Assembly (NCBI RefSeq): GCF_016595155.1 | Contig: NZ_JAENGP010000006.1 | Span: 1-45,852 of the forward strand | Direction of reading: 5' to 3' | Source: Advenella mandrilli | GTDB taxonomy: Bacteria; Pseudomonadota; Gammaproteobacteria; Burkholderiales; Burkholderiaceae_B | Length of the DNA stretch: 45,852 nt | Part shown: positions 35,432 to 45,188 of the stretch, in pieces | How positions within the stretch are numbered: position 1 is the stretch's first letter | Layout: each line of letters starts with the position of its first letter | The notes under the pieces: model-generated | What the model was told of the DNA's origin: nothing | Seen by the model: the letters and a program-made list of their open reading frames with translations, nothing else | Database searches by the model: none | Made by a program: the position numbers and the translations under genes

Positions 35432-37450
35432 ATGTGGGTAGAATTGGGGCATTTCTCACTTATTTTAGCGGCAACCATTGCCTTGTTCAGTGGTTCACTG
35501 GGAATTTGGGCTGGCGCTACACACCGTAATGTCCTGCTGCCTTCGGTAAGAATGAGCGCACAACTAATGGCCGCTTTATTGGTCGTCAGCTTTGTTTTAT
35601 TAAGCTATGCATTTGTACAAGACGATTTTTCGGTACGCTATGTGGTGCAACAGTCCAATAGCCAATTACCGGTTTTTTATAAGGTGGCGGCTGTCTGGGG
35701 CGGACATGAAGGTTCCTTGCTGTTATGGGTGCTCATGTTGGGCTTATGGACTTGGGCGGTTAGCGTAGGGTCAAAAGCCTTGCCTTCCAATATCCAGAAT
35801 TTGGTATTGGGTGTGTTGGCCTTGTTGATTTTTGGCTTCGCACTGTTTATTTTACTTACTTCCAACCCTTTCGTGCGACAGTTGCCGCCCATGGCTGATG
35901 GCACTGACCTGAATCCTTTGTTGCAAGATATTGGCCTGATTTTCCATCCACCATTTTTATATCTTGGCTATGTGGGTTTTGCGGTGGCCTTTGCTTTTGC
36001 CATTGCGGCCCTTATTAGTGGCCAGCTTGATGCGGCCTGGGCAAAATTCAGCCGCCCCTGGACCCTTCTTGCCTGGGTCTTTTTAACCATTGGCATTTTT
36101 TTGGGTAGTGCCTGGGCTTATTATGAGCTGGGTTGGGGCGGATGGTGGTTCTGGGACCCGGTTGAAAATGCTTCGTTCATGCCCTGGCTGGCGGGAACGG
36201 CCCTGATCCATTCGCTGGCGGTTGCCGAAAAACGCAATATTTTCAAGCAATGGACGATACTGCTGGCGATTGCCACGTTTTCCCTGTCGCTGTTGGGCAC
36301 ATTCCTGGTCCGTTCGGGCGTGCTGACATCGGTTCACGCATTTTCCACCGATCCATCGCGCGGTACGTTTATTTTGATTTATCTGATGGTGGTTGTAGGT
36401 GGGGCATTGGCCCTGTATAGCTGGCGCGTACCTTTATTAAGCAGTCGTGCAAAATTCAGTCTGTTTTCAAAAGAAACCGCTTTATTGCTGAATAATATTT
36501 TCCTGGTTGTCTCTTGCGCCACCATTTTGTTGGGTACTCTGTTTCCCTTGTTGATGGATGCCATTGGCGGGGGCAAGATCTCGGTTGGGCCACCGTATTT
36601 CAACCAGGTCTTGGTGCCTATCTGGTTGCCCATGATGGCGCTAATGGCTATTTCCGTTCATTGGCACTGGAAACAGAATCAATGGCAAAAAATACGTCGG
36701 GCCACTATAGGTATTGTGGTCGCTGGCATGGTGTTGGGTTTGCCCATGCCCCTGTTTTTTGGTGAGTGGCGCTGGGGCGTGGCGTTGGCCTTGTGTATTT
36801 GCTGGGCGGTAGTGGCTTCCAGTATGTGGGCGGTTCATCATCGGGTCCGGCTTACCCAGGCTGGCAACGCCTATTTGCCCACTTTGTTTAAGCAGCCCAG
36901 GGCGTTTATTGGCATGCATATTGCGCATATCGGTGTGGCCGTGTTTGCGATTGGTGCCACCGTGGTCTCGGCCTATGAGTGGGAGCGTGATGTGATGATT
37001 GATCCGCAGCAAACTGTACAGGTGGAAGATTACGAAGTGCGTTTTCGCAGTTTGCAAGGTCATCGCGGACAAAATTACGAAGCCCTGATTGGTCATTTTG
37101 TATTAAGTGCCAACGGTAAGCCGATTGGCGTGTTGAAACCTGAAAAGCGTCAGTATTTCTCGGGGGGGGAGCCCATGACCGAGGCCGCGATTAACCGTGG
37201 CCTGTTCAGGGATGTCTACATTTCTCTGGGTGAAATGCATGGCGATAATCCGGAAACCAGCCCCTGGCTGATTCGCGTGTACTGGAAGCCGTTAATGAAC
37301 TGGGTGTGGGCAGGCTGCCTGTTAATGGCTTTGGGTGGCTGGGTGAGTTTGCGTGACCGGCGTTATCGTGTCAGGAAAACCCAGGCCAGTTCAACGATGC
37401 CGCCAGTAAGCACCATAGTGAATCCGGACAGCAAGCAGGTGAAAGTATGA
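35432..37450 (+). CDS. ccmF: cytochrome c heme lyase subunit CcmF
   Basis: CcmF is the large membrane subunit of the lyase that joins heme to apocytochromes. The 672-aa protein has about 15 helices. It carries the tryptophan-rich WWD motif GWGGWWFWDPVENASFMPWL, the flanking heme-iron histidine regions (WGGHEGSLLLW and GTALIHSLAV) and LGTFLVRSGVLTSVHAF. It overlaps ccmG by four bases. Confidence 0.97.
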   Translation: MWVELGHFSLILAATIALFSGSLGIWAGATHRNVLLPSVRMSAQLMAALLVVSFVLLSYAFVQDDFSVRYVVQQSNSQLPVFYKVAAVWGGHEGSLLLWVLMLGLWTWAVSVGSKALPSNIQNLVLGVLALLIFGFALFILLTSNPFVRQLPPMADGTDLNPLLQDIGLIFHPPFLYLGYVGFAVAFAFAIAALISGQLDAAWAKFSRPWTLLAWVFLTIGIFLGSAWAYYELGWGGWWFWDPVENASFMPWLAGTALIHSLAVAEKRNIFKQWTILLAIATFSLSLLGTFLVRSGVLTSVHAFSTDPSRGTFILIYLMVVVGGALALYSWRVPLLSSRAKFSLFSKETALLLNNIFLVVSCATILLGTLFPLLMDAIGGGKISVGPPYFNQVLVPIWLPMMALMAISVHWHWKQNQWQKIRRATIGIVVAGMVLGLPMPLFFGEWRWGVALALCICWAVVASSMWAVHHRVRLTQAGNAYLPTLFKQPRAFIGMHIAHIGVAVFAIGATVVSAYEWERDVMIDPQQTVQVEDYEVRFRSLQGHRGQNYEALIGHFVLSANGKPIGVLKPEKRQYFSGGEPMTEAAINRGLFRDVYISLGEMHGDNPETSPWLIRVYWKPLMNWVWAGCLLMALGGWVSLRDRRYRVRKTQASSTMPPVSTIVNPDSKQVKV

Positions 37451-37977
37451 AACGTTGGTTGCCATTAATTTTGTTTGCCGGTTTGCTGGTGCTGTTAGGG
37501 GTTGGCTTGGGCATGAACCCACGGGATTTGCCTTCGGCTTTGGTGGGGAAACCCGTCCCCCAGTTTGCCTTGCCTGATTTGATGCATACCCAAAAGCAGG
37601 TGACCGGGCAGGATTTTAAAAACAGGGTTTGGGTCTTGAATGTCTGGGCCTCCTGGTGTGTCAGTTGCCAGGCAGAACACGATTTGCTGCTTAAGTGGCA
37701 ACGCCCCGAAGGGGTGGATCTGGTGGGCCTGAATTACAAGGATGACTCACGCGCTGCCCGTGCCTGGCTGGTGGATATGGGAGGGAATCCCTATGACCGT
37801 ATTGCTGTTGACATGAAGGGACTGGTGGGCATTGATCTGGGCGTGTATGGTGTGCCCGAGACGTTTATTATCAATCGGCAAGGAGAAATTGTTGAGCGCT
37901 TTACCGGTGCCTTAACTGAAGAAGCCCTTGAGAAGAAGCTCAAACCCATGCTTGCCAAGGCGCTGGAAACACCATGA
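37447..37977 (+). CDS. ccmG: thiol:disulfide interchange protein CcmG (DsbE)
   Basis: CcmG is a membrane-anchored periplasmic thioredoxin that reduces apocytochrome cysteines before heme ligation. The 176-aa protein has one N-terminal helix and the active site WASWCVSC (Cys71, Cys74), with the family's GVPETFIINRQGEI cis-proline region. It overlaps ccmF and ccmH by four bases each. Confidence 0.96.
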   Translation: MKRWLPLILFAGLLVLLGVGLGMNPRDLPSALVGKPVPQFALPDLMHTQKQVTGQDFKNRVWVLNVWASWCVSCQAEHDLLLKWQRPEGVDLVGLNYKDDSRAARAWLVDMGGNPYDRIAVDMKGLVGIDLGVYGVPETFIINRQGEIVERFTGALTEEALEKKLKPMLAKALETP

Positions 37978-38498
37978 GAAATTTCTTTATACATTTTTTT
38001 AGACCGCTGCAAGGTTTGGCCCTGGCTTTACTGGGGGCTACCCTGCTGCTTGCCGGGCAAGGTTTGTTTTTTTCAGGTACGGGCTGGGCGCAAATTGAAA
38101 CACGACTGAGTGTGGCCGAAGAAGAACGGCTACGCGAAATAGCGAAAGAATTGCGTTGCCTGGTTTGTCAGAATGAGTCGATTGCCGACTCACAGGCCGG
38201 TTTGGCACAAGATTTGCGCAAGGAAATCCGGGGGCAAATTACCATCCATAAAACAGATGAGCAAATTATTGATTATCTGGTTCTGCGTTATGGTGAGTTT
38301 GTTCACTATCGGCCCGTATTCAGCCCAAAAACCTATTTGTTATGGCTGGGTCCGTTTGCCTTATTGGTGTTTCTGCTGTTTTCCCTGTGGCGTCATATTC
38401 GTCGTCAGGCTCAGCAGGCGACAGCGACAGTCCTTGATGAACAGGATATTGCCAAAGATATACAACGTTGGGAAAAAGATTTCGGGAATAAAAAATGA
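37974..38498 (+). CDS. ccmH: cytochrome c biogenesis protein CcmH (CcmL)
   Basis: CcmH works with CcmG to keep CXXCH motifs reduced and presents apocytochrome to CcmF. The 174-aa protein has a signal/anchor, the redox motif RCLVCQNESIADSQAGLAQD (Cys62, Cys65) and a C-terminal membrane helix (YLLWLGPFALLVFLLFSLW). Here CcmH and CcmI are separate genes, unlike E. coli where they are fused. Confidence 0.95.
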   Translation: MRNFFIHFFRPLQGLALALLGATLLLAGQGLFFSGTGWAQIETRLSVAEEERLREIAKELRCLVCQNESIADSQAGLAQDLRKEIRGQITIHKTDEQIIDYLVLRYGEFVHYRPVFSPKTYLLWLGPFALLVFLLFSLWRHIRRQAQQATATVLDEQDIAKDIQRWEKDFGNKK

Positions 38499-39436
38499 CA
38501 GAATTAATTTTACTGGGACTATTCATTAGTGCCATTGTGGTTGCCTTGTTGTTTTGGGTAATGCAAAAAAGCAAATATGAAAAATTGCAAAAACGGGCTC
38601 TTGAGCAACGCTACATGGTGCATGAGCAAACCTTGCAGGAGCTCCAGCAAGAGTTGGCCGCTGGCAATATGAGCGAGGACAATTACCGGCAGGCGCAGCT
38701 TGAAGCGCAAGTCCAGCTGGTTGAAGATATGCGACGCCTGGAAGCCCAGCCACAGGCACCTGCTGGCAGCTCGGCAAAGTACATGCCGTGGGCGATTGTG
38801 GCCGTGCCACTGGTGGCCGCAGCCGGTTATTACTATTTGGGTAACCTGGCCGCACTTAATCCGGCCGCTACTTTTGGCATGAATGGTAATGTAGAACAGT
38901 TTTTGGGGGCGGTTGAGCAACTGGAGAAAAAAGCCGCCGCGAACCCCGAAGACTTGACGCAGCAGTTGATGCTGGCACGCAGTTATCGTGCGATGGGGCG
39001 GCATGGCGATTCTGTCGCTGCTTATGGTCGTGCCTGGGAAGTGATCAAGGATAATCCAACCGAATTATCGCTGTTTGCCGGTGTGTTGGCCTTGTATCGG
39101 GGCAGCTTTGAAGGCAAGCCCGATGAGTTGCTTAAACAGGCTTTGGCGATTGATGCTGAAGACCATGATGCTTTGCTGCTTTTGGGCGGTTCTTATTACG
39201 AGAAGGGTGATTACCGTAAGGCGATTGAAACCTGGGAAAAGCTGCTGGCGCTGTTACCGGCAGGTAGCGAGGAAAGAAGTGATTTAGTGCGCCAGATTGA
39301 AGATACCAAAGCCGTGGAAGCCGATCCGACTAAAGCGGTAGATGGCGACCTGGCTGACGAAATGGACGATTTACCGCATCCGCCTATTCGTTCTGTTGAG
39401 GATATTCCTGAACATAAGTTTATGAAAAGTAATTAA
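38495..39436 (+). CDS. ccmI: cytochrome c biogenesis protein CcmI (CycH), TPR apocytochrome chaperone
   Basis: CcmI holds apocytochrome C-termini for heme ligation. The 313-aa protein has two membrane helices (about 5-23 and 93-110) with a leucine-zipper-like cytoplasmic loop between them. A periplasmic TPR region follows, with repeats around PEDLTQQLMLARSYRAMGRH and EDHDALLLLGGSYYEKGDYR. It overlaps ccmH by four bases and is the last gene of the cluster; a 40-bp tandem repeat and hairpin element B follow. Confidence 0.93.
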   Translation: MTELILLGLFISAIVVALLFWVMQKSKYEKLQKRALEQRYMVHEQTLQELQQELAAGNMSEDNYRQAQLEAQVQLVEDMRRLEAQPQAPAGSSAKYMPWAIVAVPLVAAAGYYYLGNLAALNPAATFGMNGNVEQFLGAVEQLEKKAAANPEDLTQQLMLARSYRAMGRHGDSVAAYGRAWEVIKDNPTELSLFAGVLALYRGSFEGKPDELLKQALAIDAEDHDALLLLGGSYYEKGDYRKAIETWEKLLALLPAGSEERSDLVRQIEDTKAVEADPTKAVDGDLADEMDDLPHPPIRSVEDIPEHKFMKSN

Positions 39437-39490
39437 GTGCGGCTTCTATCTTTGAATAGGCAGTATGCTCTATCATCATGGGATTAGGGT

Positions 39491-39570
39491 GAGGCCAAAA
39501 TGAGGATTGCGGCTTTGTGATGAAACGGGGTATGCCGTGATTGGGATTTCGGCTTCGTTATAAAGCGGGG
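39491..39570. repeat. degenerate 40-bp tandem duplication
   Basis: Units 39491-39530 and 39531-39570 match best in their last 26 bases, GATTGCGGCTTTGTGATGAA+ACGGGG against GATTTCGGCTTCGTTATAAA+GCGGGG (21 of 26 identical). The second unit runs straight into the left arm of hairpin element B. Its origin is unknown. Confidence 0.65.
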
Positions 39571-39642
39571 AATAATCACCCGCTTGTGTTGCTCCAACCG
39601 CCCTGCGGGCAGAATCGCACCCCCAGCGGGTGATTATTCCCC
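39567..39642 (+). repeat. hairpin element B: conserved core with 17-bp inverted arms
   Basis: Arms GGGGAATAATCACCCGC (39567-39583) and the exact complement (39626-39642) enclose a 42-nt core with TGCTCCAACCGCCCTGC then GGGCAGAATCGCA. The core is almost identical to that of element C and related to A. It sits between the convergent ends of ccmI and serB. TTTT follows on the plus strand, so it might also terminate ccm transcripts. Confidence 0.88.
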
Positions 39643-39650
39643 TTTTGCAA

Positions 39651-40496
39651 TTAAGAAAACCAGTTCAACACTGCATCCAGCCCAGAGTAATTAATACTGT
39701 AAGCCGCCTGTTCCTGCACCACCGGCTTGGCCCGGTAGGCCACCGAATAAGCCGCATGCCCCATCATAATCAAGTCATTGGCGCCATCACCCATGGCAAT
39801 ACATTGTTCTGGTGTGGCATTTTCTTTTTGAGCCAATGCCTGCAGATAGTTTGCCTTGGCCTGGCCATCTACAATATCTCCCAACACGCGGCCGGTTAAC
39901 ACACCGTTTTCAATTTCCAGTGTATTGGCATGCGTTTCATCAAGCCCCAGACGTTCTTGCAAACGTTGCGTGAAAAACGTAAAACCACCAGAAACCAGCA
40001 ATACTTTCAAGCCCGCTGCTTGCGCACCCTGGACCAGTTTTTCTGCCCCGGGATTCAGGCGCAGGCGTTCTTCATACACCTTTTCAAGCGCACTGGCTGG
40101 CACGCCTTCCAGCAAAGCCACCCGACGGCGCAGGCTTTCTGAAAAATCCTTGATTTCCCCCCGCATGGCGGCTTCGGTAATGGCTGACACTTGTTGCTTG
40201 CGGCCGGCCATATCGGCAATTTCATCAATACATTCAATATTGATTAAGGTGGAATCCATGTCCATGGCCAGCACTTTCATGTCGGCAAGGGGTTTGTAAT
40301 CATTGATGAAGGCCGTATCAACCCGGTTGGCGGCAGCCCATTGCACGATTTCTTCCCGGCAGGCAGGATCTACGTCTATCAGGCGGGCGGCACAGCTGTT
40401 GATGTGATGAATACCGTTGGCACTTGAAATGGCAGCGGCATGTTCAATAAGGGTGCCCAGAATGCTTGAAGTTTGCAAGATAAGGTGTGTGGTCAT
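39651..40496 (-). CDS. serB: phosphoserine phosphatase
   Basis: SerB removes phosphate from phosphoserine, the last step of serine synthesis. The 281-aa HAD-family protein has the nucleophile motif MDMDSTLI (Asp79, general acid Asp81), LLVSGGFTFF (second motif serine), the motif-III lysine region and GDGANDLIMM. The N-terminal segment of about 70 residues is a short regulatory-like domain common in beta-proteobacteria. It follows mfd on the same strand after 57 bp and ends convergently with the ccm cluster. Confidence 0.95.
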   Translation of the reverse strand: MTTHLILQTSSILGTLIEHAAAISSANGIHHINSCAARLIDVDPACREEIVQWAAANRVDTAFINDYKPLADMKVLAMDMDSTLINIECIDEIADMAGRKQQVSAITEAAMRGEIKDFSESLRRRVALLEGVPASALEKVYEERLRLNPGAEKLVQGAQAAGLKVLLVSGGFTFFTQRLQERLGLDETHANTLEIENGVLTGRVLGDIVDGQAKANYLQALAQKENATPEQCIAMGDGANDLIMMGHAAYSVAYRAKPVVQEQAAYSINYSGLDAVLNWFS

Positions 40497-40553
40497 GGCT
40501 TGTTTTAAAATAAATTGGTTTATGCTTGAATAATTTTAAGTGTAAGTAAACAG

Positions 40554-43500
40554 TCAGGATAAGGATTTCAGCAGCTGGCGTACCGCATTCACGCGCTGCT
40601 TGATATCGGGCATTTTAGCCAGTTCCATACGCAGTTTGTCGGCACCGCTAAAGCGGATGTGTTTTTGTTTTTGTATCAGCTCTATCATGCGTAGCGGGTC
40701 TATATTGGCTTTAGGGCCAAAGTTTAGCATGGCCTGCTCATCACTAATATCAAGGCGGGTAATGCCTAGCGGCTCGGCAAGAATCCGTAACCGGTGGGTG
40801 GTCATCAGCATGATGGCCGGTTCGGGCAGTTTGCCAAAGCGGTCAATCAGTTCTTCCTGTATGGTGAGTAGCTCGTCTTCGTTTTTGGCGTGTGCCAGGC
40901 GCTTGTAAATGGACAGGCGGGCATGTACATCACCGCAATAATCAGAAGGCAGCAGGGCAGAGGTATGCAGCTTGACATCACAGACTGGGGCAAAGGGGGA
41001 ATCCAGATCAGGCTCTTCGCCGGCTTTCAGGGCGCGTACCGCCTCGTTAAGCATATCGGTATACATGGAAAAGCCAATCTCATGAATATTACCCGATTGC
41101 GATTCACCCAGCACTTCACCGGTGCCCCGAATTTCAAGGTCGTGCATGGCCAGGAAAAAGCCCGAACCCAGTTCTTCCATGGACTGGATCGCTTCAAGGC
41201 GTTTTTTGGCATTGTTGGTAATCGCATCCTCGCCCGGCGTTAACAGGTAGGCATAGGCCTGATGGTGTGAGCGGCCAACCCGGCCACGCAACTGGTGCAG
41301 CTGGGCCAGACCCAGGCGGTCGGCACGATGGATAATAATTGTGTTGGCACTGGGCACGTCAATCCCGGTTTCAATAATGGTGGTGCACAGCAGTACATTG
41401 AAGCGCTGCTGGTAGAAGCCTTTCATGACTTCTTCCAGTTCGCGCTCGGGCATTTGGCCATGGGCCACGGCAATGCGGGCTTCGGGTACCAGCTCTTGCA
41501 GGCGCGCCTTGCGGTTGTTGATGGTTTCCACTTCATTATGCAGGAAGTAAACCTGCCCACCACGCTTGAGTTCGCGCAGAATGGCTTCGCGGATGGTGCT
41601 GCCGTCTTCTCGGCGCACAAAGGTTTTGATGGCCAGCCGTTTTTGCGGTGCGGTGGCAATCACTGAAAAGTCGCGAATGCCTTCCAGCGATAGGCCCAGA
41701 GTACGGGGAATGGGGGTGGCGGTTAGGGTAAGAATATCAACCTCGGCCCGCAGTGCCTTCAGGGCTTCTTTCTGGCGTACGCCAAAGCGGTGCTCTTCAT
41801 CAATAATCACCAGGCCCAGTTCCTTGAACTGGACGTCTTTGGACAGTATTTTGTGGGTACCAATGACGATGTCCACCGTACCTTTGGTAATGCCTTCGAT
41901 GGTGGCGGACACTTCTTTGCCAGACCTGAAGCGGGATAGCTCGGCCACGTTAACAGGCCAGTCGGCAAAACGGTCGGCAAAGGTTTGGGCGTGTTGTTCG
42001 GCCAGCAGGGTGGTTGGGCACAGCAGGGCCACCTGTTTGCCATTGGCTACGCTCAGAAAAGCCGCACGCAGGGCCACTTCGGTTTTGCCAAAGCCCACAT
42101 CACCGCATACCAGCCGGTCCATGGGTTTGCCCGAGGTCATGTCATTAAGAACGGCTTCAATGGCATCTGCCTGGTCGGCGGTTTCTTCAAAACCAAAGCC
42201 TTCCACAAAGCTTTGGTAGTCGCTAAAGGGCAGCTTGAAAGAATAACCCTGGCGTGCGGCCCGCAGGGCATACAGGTTAAGCAGTTCAGCCGCCGCATCG
42301 CGAATTTGTTTGGCTGCTTTTTTACGGGCCTTGTCCCATTGGCCCGAGCCCAGCTGGTGCAGGGGAGCCTGCTCGGGGTCGGCACCGCTATAGCGGGCAA
42401 TCACATGCAATTGTGAAACCGGCACGTACAGGGTGCTTTTGTTGGCGTATTCCAGGTGCAGCAGTTCTACATTGCCTTCGCCCAAGTCCATATTGACCAG
42501 GCCATGATAGCGGCCAATGCCGTACTGGACATGGACCACCGGGTCACCTTCGCGCAGCTCGGACAAGTCCCGCACCATGGCGTCAACATCGCTGCTGCGT
42601 TCTTGTTGTCGGCGCCGACGCTGGGTGTAGGTGGCCGTGCCGGGGTACAGGTCATTTTCAGTGAGCAGGGCAAAATTAAGGTGCTTAACCAGAAAGCCGG
42701 TATTGATGGGGGCCACCACCAGGCCGAAACCGGACTCGGATTTAATAAATTCGTGGACGGTTTCCTGGCTTGTGTCGGGAGCCAGCTTGTGTTCTTGCAG
42801 CATTTGCAGCAGGGTTTCACGGCGGCCGGCCGAATCGGCGCAGAGTAAAATTTTATGCTGCCCATTGGCTACCATTTCCTGCAGTTTGGCAAAGGGGTGC
42901 TCGGCACGGCGGGCAACAGCGACATTGGGTGCGGCGGTGATTTCTTCTGAAGCCTGCTTGCTGTCCAGGTTAAGGCGGGCAAAACTTTTGAATTGTTGGT
43001 AAATCTGGTCACGCGACAGGAATAGCTGTTCGGGCGGCAGTACCGGCCGTTCGCGGTCTGACTTGATGAAGTTATAACGGCTGCTGGTGTCGCTGTGAAA
43101 ACGCGCAATGGTGTCTTCCAGGTCACCCAGGGTTACCGTGATGGTTTCAGGCTTCAAGTAATTGAAGAGGGTGGCGGTTTCATCAAAGAAAAGCGGCAGG
43201 TAGTATTCTATGCCCGCAAAGGCAATGCCGTTACCTACGTCTTTATAGGGCAGGCAGCGGGACGGGTCGCCTTCAAATATTTCACGAAAACGTGAGCGGA
43301 AGCGGGTGCGTGCGGCTTCATCCATGGGAAATTCACGGCCGGGCAACAGCTGGACTTCATTCACCGGGTACAGGCTGCGCTGGGTATCAATGTCAAAACT
43401 GCGGATGGAGTCTATTTCGTCGTCGAAGAGGTCTATCCGGTAAGGCAGCACTGAGCCCATGGGGAACAGGTCAATAAGGCTGCCTCGGATGCAGAACTCA

Positions 43501-44012
43501 CCGGCAGCCGTAACCTGGGTGACATGGCTGTAGTTGGCCAGCATGAGCTGCTCACGCAGGGCAGATTCATTAACGCGATCGCCTTTTTTGAAAGAAAAGG
43601 AATAAGCAGCCAGAAATGAAGGTGGGGGCAGCCGGTACAGTGCCGTGGTAACGGGTACGGTAAGGATGTCCACGTCTTCAAGCATGAGAGCATGCAGGGT
43701 TTTCAGGCGCTCTGAAATAAGGTCCTGGTGCGGCGAAAAACCGTCATAGGGCAGGGTTTCCCAGTCGGGTAGCTGGCGTGCCTTTACCTGCGGGTCGAAA
43801 CGTCTGGTTTCTTCGGCCAGCCGTTGCGCCTGTAACGGGTCGGCACATAGCACGACAATGGTTTTTTGGGCGGCCCGGGCCAGTTCAGCCAATAGCCAGG
43901 CGTCTCCGGAGCCGGCCGGGCACGGATGGTTGAATCGTTGGCCGGGCTTCAGGCTGGAAAGCAGTTTGGATGTTGAAGGTAAAGACACAGCAGTCGGAAA
44001 GTGGGGATGCAA
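40554..44012 (-). CDS. mfd: transcription-repair coupling factor
   Basis: Mfd recognises RNA polymerase stalled at DNA damage, displaces it and recruits UvrA. The 1152-aa protein has the UvrB-like N-terminal region (about 20-300) and the RNA-polymerase-interacting CarD-like domain with VVHVQYGIGRYHGLVNMDLG (about 490-550). The SF2 translocase follows with Walker A GDVGFGKT (637-644), the DEEH box (738-741) and RGRVGRSHHQAYAYLL. The C-terminal autoinhibitory domain completes it. Length agrees with E. coli Mfd (1148). The ribosome site is weak. It is divergent from ispD. Confidence 0.97.
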   Translation of the reverse strand: MHPHFPTAVSLPSTSKLLSSLKPGQRFNHPCPAGSGDAWLLAELARAAQKTIVVLCADPLQAQRLAEETRRFDPQVKARQLPDWETLPYDGFSPHQDLISERLKTLHALMLEDVDILTVPVTTALYRLPPPSFLAAYSFSFKKGDRVNESALREQLMLANYSHVTQVTAAGEFCIRGSLIDLFPMGSVLPYRIDLFDDEIDSIRSFDIDTQRSLYPVNEVQLLPGREFPMDEAARTRFRSRFREIFEGDPSRCLPYKDVGNGIAFAGIEYYLPLFFDETATLFNYLKPETITVTLGDLEDTIARFHSDTSSRYNFIKSDRERPVLPPEQLFLSRDQIYQQFKSFARLNLDSKQASEEITAAPNVAVARRAEHPFAKLQEMVANGQHKILLCADSAGRRETLLQMLQEHKLAPDTSQETVHEFIKSESGFGLVVAPINTGFLVKHLNFALLTENDLYPGTATYTQRRRRQQERSSDVDAMVRDLSELREGDPVVHVQYGIGRYHGLVNMDLGEGNVELLHLEYANKSTLYVPVSQLHVIARYSGADPEQAPLHQLGSGQWDKARKKAAKQIRDAAAELLNLYALRAARQGYSFKLPFSDYQSFVEGFGFEETADQADAIEAVLNDMTSGKPMDRLVCGDVGFGKTEVALRAAFLSVANGKQVALLCPTTLLAEQHAQTFADRFADWPVNVAELSRFRSGKEVSATIEGITKGTVDIVIGTHKILSKDVQFKELGLVIIDEEHRFGVRQKEALKALRAEVDILTLTATPIPRTLGLSLEGIRDFSVIATAPQKRLAIKTFVRREDGSTIREAILRELKRGGQVYFLHNEVETINNRKARLQELVPEARIAVAHGQMPERELEEVMKGFYQQRFNVLLCTTIIETGIDVPSANTIIIHRADRLGLAQLHQLRGRVGRSHHQAYAYLLTPGEDAITNNAKKRLEAIQSMEELGSGFFLAMHDLEIRGTGEVLGESQSGNIHEIGFSMYTDMLNEAVRALKAGEEPDLDSPFAPVCDVKLHTSALLPSDYCGDVHARLSIYKRLAHAKNEDELLTIQEELIDRFGKLPEPAIMLMTTHRLRILAEPLGITRLDISDEQAMLNFGPKANIDPLRMIELIQKQKHIRFSGADKLRMELAKMPDIKQRVNAVRQLLKSLS

Positions 44013-44295
44013 AGAGTTTATTTTAACAGCGATGTTGTGTGCTTTTAAGGTGAATGTTGTTCTCTGGGTTTTTAACCATTAGTGACTTTTCCTGGCTGGA
44101 ATGTCGGTTTGGTTTTATCTTCATAATGCTTTTATTACGCAAGCAGTATAAAGCCTGTTTGAGTAAATTCCGTTGCATTCCCCACCTGAGCCTTAATGGT
44201 TAGGTGGCGGTAGTTCATGGCGTTGTGATGACGTGGTCCTGTGTATGCAATAATGCTGTTTTGGTGTATTGATGGAATTTTTCCATATAAAAGCG
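44013..44295. other. divergent intergenic region between mfd and ispD
   Basis: No gene is visible. It must hold the promoters for mfd (leftward) and ispD (rightward), but no strong -35/-10 pair stands out. A small hairpin (CCACCT/AGGTGG, about 44182-44207) is the only structure noticed. Confidence 0.5.
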
Positions 44296-44994
44296 ATGGA
44301 TGAAAAAATAATTGCCCTGATTCCTGCCGGGGGTATTGGTGCGCGTGCACTGGGTGGCGGACATTCGGGCCCCAAGCAGTATCGCGTGATTAACGGCGTG
44401 CCCATGCTGGTGCATACGGTTAAGGCTTTGTTAAGCCATGCCGGTATTAGCCAGGTGCATATTGGTGTGGCACCTGGCGATGCTTATATCACTGATTGCG
44501 TCATGCCAGAGCCTGCACGGCTTAGCATCCATCGCAGCGGCGGTGCCAGCCGGGCCGATACGGTACTTAATACCTTGCTGGCCAGCCAGGCGGCTGATCA
44601 TGACTGGGTACTGGTGCATGATGCGGCCCGTCCGGGGTTGCGGGCCGACTCCCTGGCAGCGTTGGTTCAAACCTGTCTGTTGCATGACCGTGGGGGTATT
44701 TTGGCGACACCCGTTCCCGATACGGTTAAAAGGGCGGTGGTGGATAGTGGTTTGGATGTGATTGAAAGCACGGTGCCACGTGATGGCCTATGGCTGGCGC
44801 AAACACCGCAGATGTTCAGGGTTGGCCTGTTGCGTGATGCACTGCTAATGGCCAAAGCGCAGGGTTTTGAAGTGACTGATGAGGCCTCTGCCATGGAGTT
44901 TGCCGGGTACGCGCCGTTGCTGGTCAAGGGTAGCCTAGAGAATATGAAGGTGACCTGGCCCGGTGATTTTGACATGATGGCGCACTGGCTATAA
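44296..44994 (+). CDS. ispD: 2-C-methyl-D-erythritol 4-phosphate cytidylyltransferase
   Basis: IspD joins MEP to CTP in the non-mevalonate isoprenoid pathway. The nucleotidyltransferase fold shows IIALIPAGGIGARALGGG followed by SGPKQY (the CTP-binding loop), VLVHDAARPGLRADSL, ATPVPDTVKRA and WLAQTPQMFR. The start at 44296 (232 aa) fits the family N-terminus; an ATG at 44272 would add eight residues. Neither has a strong ribosome site. The loop between GIGAR and PKQY is a few residues longer and Gly-richer than usual. ispF follows after about 195 bp. Confidence 0.94.
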   Translation: MDEKIIALIPAGGIGARALGGGHSGPKQYRVINGVPMLVHTVKALLSHAGISQVHIGVAPGDAYITDCVMPEPARLSIHRSGGASRADTVLNTLLASQAADHDWVLVHDAARPGLRADSLAALVQTCLLHDRGGILATPVPDTVKRAVVDSGLDVIESTVPRDGLWLAQTPQMFRVGLLRDALLMAKAQGFEVTDEASAMEFAGYAPLLVKGSLENMKVTWPGDFDMMAHWL

Positions 44995-45188
44995 TGCAGG
45001 CCGGGCGAGCAGTTGTATTGAAGGTGCCGCCTGGCTGAAAGAGTCTGGGTTAGCTTGGTATGGCTGGGTCTGGCGAAGTGGCCTGGTGTACCCGGTATTT
45101 TGACAGGCTCTGATAGCCAGAGGAAGATGGCAAAGCCGTTAAATCAGTGTGAAAATAAAGTAAATAGATTAATTGAACAGGAAAAGAA

